From Spongilla lacustris (taxonomy: Eukaryota > Porifera > Demospongiae > Spongillida > Spongillidae): a stretch of 64,000 nt of DNA. Position 1 is the first letter of the stretch, and each line of letters begins with the position of its first letter. A program made the translations under genes and the position numbers. The notes beneath the pieces are model-generated. The model was not told where the DNA came from and did not search any database. It worked only from the letters and a program-made list of their open reading frames with translations. The DNA lies in the NCBI GenBank assembly GCA_949361645.1, contig OX442419.1:4026757-4090756 (forward strand), read 5' to 3'. Of the stretch, positions 58,575-64,000 are shown one piece after another.

Positions 58575-61500
58575 GCTATGTTCCTTAACCCTTCACACTC
58601 TTACAAAGACCACACCAACAGGGCATGTTGCGGCTAAGCTGATTAACCCTTCACACTCATACAATGACCCACAGGACAATTTTTGCGGCCAATTGTTTAA
58701 CCCTTCAAAGAGGGCACTATTTGCTGCTAAGCCGATTAACCCTTCACACTGTTACCAAGACCACACCCACAGGGCACTTTTTGCAGCTAAGCGGATTAAC
58801 TCTTCACACTGTTACAAAGACCACACCCAAAGAGGGCAGTATTTGCTGCTAAGCCGATTAACCCTTCACACCGTTACAAAGACCACACCTACAGGACACT
58901 TTTGCGGCTAATTATTTAACCCTTCACACTCTACAAAGCCACACCCACAGGGCACCTTTTGCGGCTAAGTTGATTAACCCTTCAAAGAGGACACTTTTTG
59001 CAGAAAAGTTCATTAACCCTTCACTCTCTTACATATACCACACCCACAGGGCACTTTTTGCGGCCAATTGTTTAACCCTTCAAAGAGGGCACTATTTGCT
59101 GCTAAGCCGATTAACCCTTCACACTGTTACCAAGACCACACCCACAGGGCACTTTTTGCGGCTAAGCAGATTAACTCTTCACACTGTTACAAAGACCACA
59201 CCCAAAGAGGGCAGTATTTGCTGCTAAGCCGATTAACCCTTCACACTGTTACAAAGACCACACCTACAGGACACTTTTGCGGCTAAGTTGATTAACCCAA
59301 AGAGGACACTTTTTGCAGAAAGTTCATTAACCCTTCACTCTCTTACATATACCACACCCACAGGGCACTTTTTGCGGCTAAATTGATTAACCCTTCAAAC
59401 TCTTACATAGACCACACCCACAGGACAATTTTTGCGGCCAATTGTTTAACCCTTCAAAGAGGGCACTATTTGCTGCTAAGCCGATTAACCCTTCACACTG
59501 TTACCAAGACCACACCCACAGGGCACTTTTTGCGGCTAAGCGGATTAACCCTTCACACCGTTACAAAGACCACACCCAAAGAGGGCAGTATTTGCTGCTA
59601 AGCCGATTAACCCTTCACACCGTTACAAAGACCACACCTACAGGACACTTTTGCGGCTTATTATTTAACCCTTCACACTCTACAAAGCCACACCCACAGG
59701 GCACCTTTTGCGGCTAAGTTGATTAACCCTTCAAAGAGGACACTTTTTGCAGAAAGTTCATTAACCCTTCACTCTCTTACATATACCACACCCACAGGGC
59801 ACTTTTTGCGGCTAAATTGATTAACCCTTCAAACTCTTACATAGACCACACCCACAGGACAATTTTTGTGGCCAATTGTTTAACCCTTCAAAGAGGGCAC
59901 TATTTGCTGCTAAGCCGATTAACCCTTCACACTGTTACCAAGACCACACCCACAGGGCACTTTTTGCGGCTAAGCGGATTAACCCTTCACACCGTTACAA
60001 AGACCACACCCAAAGAGGGCAGTATTTGCTGCTAAGCCGATTAACCCTTCACACCGTTACAAAGACCACACCTACAGGACACTTTTGCGGCTTATTATTT
60101 AACCCTTCACACTCTACAAAGCCACACCCACAGGGCACCTTTTGCGGCTAAGTTGATTAACCCTTCAAAGAGGACACTTTTTGAAGAAAAGTTCATTAAC
60201 CCTTCACTCTCTTACATATACCACACCCACAGGGCACTAAATTGATTAACCCTTCAAACTCTTACATAGACCACACCCACAGGACAATTTTTGCGGCCAA
60301 TTGTTTAACCCTTCAAAGAGGGCACTATTTGCTGCTAAGTCGATTAACCCTTCACACTCTACAAAGATCACTCACTTTTTGCAGAAATGTTCATTAACCC
60401 TTCACTCTCTTACATATACCACACCCACAGGGCACTTTTTGCGGCTAAATTGATTAACCCTTCAAACTCTTACATAGACCACACCCACAGGACAATTTTT
60501 GCGGCCAATTGTTTAACCCTTCAAAGAGGGCACTATTTGCTGCTAAGCCGATTAACCCTTCACACTGTTACCAAGACCACACCCACAGGGCACTTTTTGC
60601 GGCTAAGCGGATTAACCCTTCACACCGTTACAAAGACCACACCCAAAGAGGGCAGTATTTGCTGCTAAGCCGATTAACCCTTCACACCGTTACAAAGACC
60701 ACACCTACAGGACACTTTTGCGGCTTATTATTTAACCCTTCACACTCTACAAAGCCACACCCACAGGGCACCTTTTGCGGCTAAGTTGATTAACCCTTCA
60801 AAGAGGACACTTTTTGAAGAAAAGTTCATTAACCCTTCACTCTCTTACATATACCACACCCACAGGGCACTAAATTGATTAACCCTTCAAACTCTTACAT
60901 AGACCACACCCACAGGACAATTTTTGCGGCCAATTGTTTAACCCTTCAAAGAGGGCACTATTTGCTGCTAAGTCGATTAACCCTTCACACTCTACAAAGA
61001 TCACTCACTTTTTGCAGAAATGTTCATTAACCCTTCACTCTCTTACATATACCACACCCACAGGGCACTTTTTGCGGCTAAATTGATTAACCCTTCAAAC
61101 TCTTACATAGACCACACCCACAGGACAATTTTTGCGGCCAATTGTTTAACCCTTCAAAGAGGGCACTATTTGCTGCTAAGCCGATTAACCCTTCACACTG
61201 TTACCAAGACCACACCCACAGGGCACTTTTTGCGGCTAAGCGGATTAACCCTTCACACCGTTACAAAGACCACACCCAAAGAGGGCAGTATTTGCTGCTA
61301 AGCCGATTAACCCTTCACACCGTTACAAAGACCACACCTACAGGACACTTTTGCGGCTTATTATTTAACCCTTCACACTCTACAAAGCCACACCCACAGG
61401 GCACCTTTTGCGGCTAAGTTGATTAACCCTTCAAAGAGGACACTTTTTGAAGAAAAGTTCATTAACCCTTCACTCTCTTACATATACCACACCCACAGGG

Positions 61501-61915
61501 CACTAAATTGATTAACCCTTCAAACTCTTACATAGACCACACCCAAAGGACAATTTTTGCGGCTAATTGTTTAACCCTTCAAAGAGGGCAGTATTTGCTG
61601 CTAAGCCGATTAACCCTTCACACCGTTACAAAGACCACACCTACAGGACACTTTTGCGGCTAATTATTTCACTCTACAAAGCCACACCTACAGGGCACCT
61701 TTTGCGGCTAAGTTGATTAACCCTTCAAAGAGGACACTTTTTGCAGAAAAGTTCATTAACCCTACATATACCACACCCACAGGACACTTTTTGTGATTAA
61801 CCCTTCACACTTTTACAAAGACCACACCCACAGGGCACTTTTTGCTTAACCCTTCACACTCTTAAAAGACCACACCCACAGGGCTCCTTTTGCAGCTATG
61901 TTGATTAACCCATCA
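58575..61915. repeat. 58-60 bp satellite with higher-order units
   Basis: Monomers read TTAACCCTTCACACTGTTAC, AAAGACCACACCCACAGGGC, ACTTTTTGCGGCTAAG. A marker variant (TTGTTTAACCCTTCAAAGAG) starts higher-order units at 58,693, 59,068, 59,442, 59,876, 60,509 and 61,142, giving steps of 375, 374, 434, 633 and 633 bp. The two 633-bp units appear virtually identical. Overlapping open frames repeat with the same steps and are not genes. Each monomer carries a CCACACCC (KLF/Sp-type) box. Confidence 0.93.
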
Positions 61916-62017
61916 AGCTCTTTTAAAAAAAAAACCCACCTGCTGGGCTCTTTTGATGGTTAAGTTGCTAAAAACTCTCACACTCTCTTGCAAAGGCATG
62001 TTGGGCGTAGCCCGACC

Positions 62018-62069
62018 TTCGCGTTTTGGCGGCAACGTGGTACCTGGAACGTTTTCGCCAAAACGCGAA
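62018..62069. repeat. Inverted repeat, 14-bp arms
   Basis: TTCGCGTTTTGGCG and its exact complement are separated by 24 bp. Each arm contains an E2F-like TTTTGGCG word. Function unknown. Confidence 0.75.
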
Positions 62070-62985
62070 GATAACAACCTCCACACTTGCGCAATGTAGG
62101 CCACACCAACACGACAAATTGCCTTTTGTTTCACAACCAGAGCACCCTAGCAAACCAAACAACGCATACGCATTCACTTGACAACTTACGCAATACGGAG
62201 CGGGAGGTTTCTAGCTCGAAGCCGAGTATAATTTATAAATTTGAACTTCGAACGGACAATTTATTAATAACGTATTGCGTCGCGTGACATGCGTATGTTG
62301 GATTTAGGTTTGAGAGCTACAACTGAGATCCTTTAGCAACCAAAGGACAGGACTTTTTATTAGCTACTTACTATGAGGGGTTCGTAAAAATAACGTCTTG
62401 TTGCAAATAATGTTTATTAAGTACACGTATACGGTGTGTTATTTCATGCATGTATTTCTAACGTTTTAAATACCAACCCTTTATGAGGATGTTGAGGTCG
62501 TAGTTTCAGTTTTCTAAGCTGACCAATCTTCACAAAAGCACTGCAGCCTACTGTGGTAATCGATCTCTGCGCGTCCTCAACCGTTCATTGTTGACCAATT
62601 TATTATTTGGCAGTACATGGGTTTAGATAGCGCCCAACAAAGATGCTTTCTTGCTGGCTTCACCATTGAAAGCGAAATACGTAAACGGTTGGGCCACTCT
62701 TTTAACTGACCAGCATATCTTTGAACATTTTAGAAGTTATCATTCGTTGCATGTCATCGCCTTGTCAATATAAGCTTACATGTATTGTTCATTGGACAAA
62801 CCACTTGAATGGCCGTTTTGCCGTTAACTTGCTTCGGATCCTTTGCATGTTGTGGCAGTCTTGAGCTTTTTAAGCCTCTCATAAAGCCTAGTTTTCAGCT
62901 TGCAGCCCGGGTCTTTCCTATATACCTATGCAAACTTTCAGCGAGGATAGCCACAGGCCGGGTAATATGAGACTGGCATGCATAT
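62070..62985. other. No recognised gene
   Basis: Unique sequence; small frames only. Confidence 0.4.
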
Positions 62986-63190
62986 CGAGATTGCTCCCTC
63001 GCGAGCAAAGCTGCTTAGCCCGCGAGGCACAACTCTCGAGTTGTATTGTCTCGCGAGTACCGATATTAGACTCTCGAGAGCTCGAGAGCCCTCTCGAGCG
63101 ATCACATTAAGGCAATCCCTCGCGAGACGCTCGCGTGTGTCGCGCGAGCGTCTCGCGAGTTTTGTTACCTTTCTCGTGAGCGGTACTGTA
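62986..63190. repeat. CTCGCGAG-rich repeat, copy 2
   Basis: Dense CTCGCGAG and CTCGAGAG palindromes. The last 80 bp is the inverse of 51,527-51,600. Confidence 0.8.
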
Positions 63191-63304
63191 CTTCTGCTGC
63201 ATGATCCTTGCAGCAATGTATTTGAACACTATCCTATATGGAACAGGACTTCAGCTATAAATGAAGTACAAAATGCTAATTCAATGGTTGGGAATTCCAA
63301 TTCA

Positions 63305-63331
63305 CCCCCCCCCCCCCCCCCCCCCCCCCCC
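63305..63331. repeat. C27 homopolymer
   Basis: Twenty-seven consecutive C, in otherwise unremarkable DNA. Confidence 0.95.
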
Positions 63332-63529
63332 TTTTACTGACCTCAATAAAAGAGTATAGGGTGCTGCAACAATACTGATGCACCAGGATAACTGAGACAG
63401 AAATGTGCTTGCATGGGCTTACAATAAGCAATTTACATTTACACATGCATGCTGCATGTACACTTAAACGTAACTAAATGGGAAAGTTTACGAGAAAAGG
63501 GACCTAGCTAGCGTGTATTATAAAAAAGT

Positions 63530-64000
63530 ATATTAAAAATGCATTACGTTTGATTTGCTATAACTTCCGAACAGTTAACGCTATCAACTTCCTATTTTCA
63601 ACACTTCATACTACACCATTTCTCTACGGTAAAATACATTTTGGAGTCTTGAACTTGCTCCGTGTCAGTATTGCAACGTTCGATACCCCACTGGGTTCAA
63701 ACCCGCCATAACTTTTGGTAGGAGTAATCAATTCGCTTCAAATTTGGTTTGTAGGTAGAGAGATCCTATACCTATCGATTTGTTCTGTTCGTTGATTTTT
63801 ATGCCATCCATTACGGAGATACAGTTGAACAAACTACGTGCCCATTTTCGCGCTCGATTCGCGCCAATGATTTGGGCAAATTGCGTTCCGCTCAATGTAT
63901 GGGGAGGCGGGGATTATAACATTGGCGCGAATCAAGCGGGAAAACGTGCACGTAGTTTGTTCAACTGTATCTCCGTAACGGATGGCATAAAAAATAACGA
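63530..64000. mobile_element. Foldback-family relative, truncated by window end
   Basis: Bases about 63,780-63,870 (GATTTGTTCTGTTCGTT, TTACGGAGATACAGTTGA, GATTCGCGCCAATGAT) match the inner left arm of the 20,864 element. After a loop of about 50 bp the arm reappears inverted (ATTGGCGCGAATCAAGCGGG onward) and runs off the window. The outer part is recognisable but much more diverged (CACCATTTCTCT, CGTTCGATACCCC). Confidence 0.75.

Noticed and set aside
58468..61417. Repeated 72-93 codon frames
   Set aside because: They recur with the satellite period and arise from it.
58575..61915. Telomeric or interstitial telomere repeat
   Set aside because: TTAACCCTT recurs but never as tandem TTAGGG/CCCTAA.

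Overview
This is eukaryotic nuclear DNA, almost certainly from an animal. Two single-exon seven-transmembrane receptors of the cAMP-receptor/GPR157-like type, a spliced secreted-protein gene with a TATA box and GT-AG introns, CA/TG microsatellites and many eukaryotic transposons all point that way. The mixture (cAMP-like GPCRs, short introns, a retroelement family I associate with sponges and cnidarians, very many small inverted-repeat elements) suggests a sponge. The species cannot be read from the sequence. Genes are sparse and mobile or tandemly repeated DNA dominates.

Layout. 0-7.6 kb: a TTATAC-type MITE, a 24-bp minisatellite, GGCCTG-rich small elements, a duplicated block (4.3-5.3 and 6.1-6.8 kb) and a long TG microsatellite. 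7.69-8.57 kb: a complete small gene for a secreted protein of about 207 residues. 8.97-11.0 kb: half of a foldback element, then a 1,234-bp insertion with 17-bp inverted ends and a CGAT target duplication that holds only a Ty3/Gypsy reverse transcriptase-RNase H reading frame, then a palindromic MITE. 11.6-15.2 kb: a decayed retroelement on the minus strand. 16.64-17.72 kb (+) and 24.92-25.97 kb (-): two convergent GPCR paralogues. Between them lie a hAT-type element (8-bp duplication CTAAGAAC), a complete 819-bp foldback element (8-bp duplication ATTTATTT), a second TTATAC MITE and two more retroelement fragments.

26-34.4 kb: small repeats, two more TTATAC MITE copies, a MITE whose empty site can be seen at a related locus, and broken coding-like pieces on the minus strand near 33 kb.

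34,459-49,603: the outstanding object. It is a 15,145-bp Tc1/mariner-type element with TA target sites, an intact 357-residue DD41D transposase, and inverted arms that are co-linear for at least 2.8 kb. Each arm is 1.4 kb of tip sequence followed by a tandem array of monomers of about 180 bp (about 28 on the left, about 15 on the right). The transposase promoter has three composite E2F/CCAAT modules and a TATA box.

49.6-64 kb: a palindrome of two inverted copies of a short coding-like sequence (52.6-53.0 kb), an E-box minisatellite (53.1-53.9 kb), a diverged tandem duplication (57.1-58.2 kb), a 3.3-kb satellite with higher-order units of 434 and 633 bp (58.6-61.9 kb), a CTCGCGAG-rich repeat shared with 51.5 kb, and a third foldback relative cut by the window end. 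Seven homopolymer C or G tracts of 20 bp or more are scattered through the window. The genes show no operon-like or pathway link; the two GPCRs are probably a local paralogue pair split apart by transposons.
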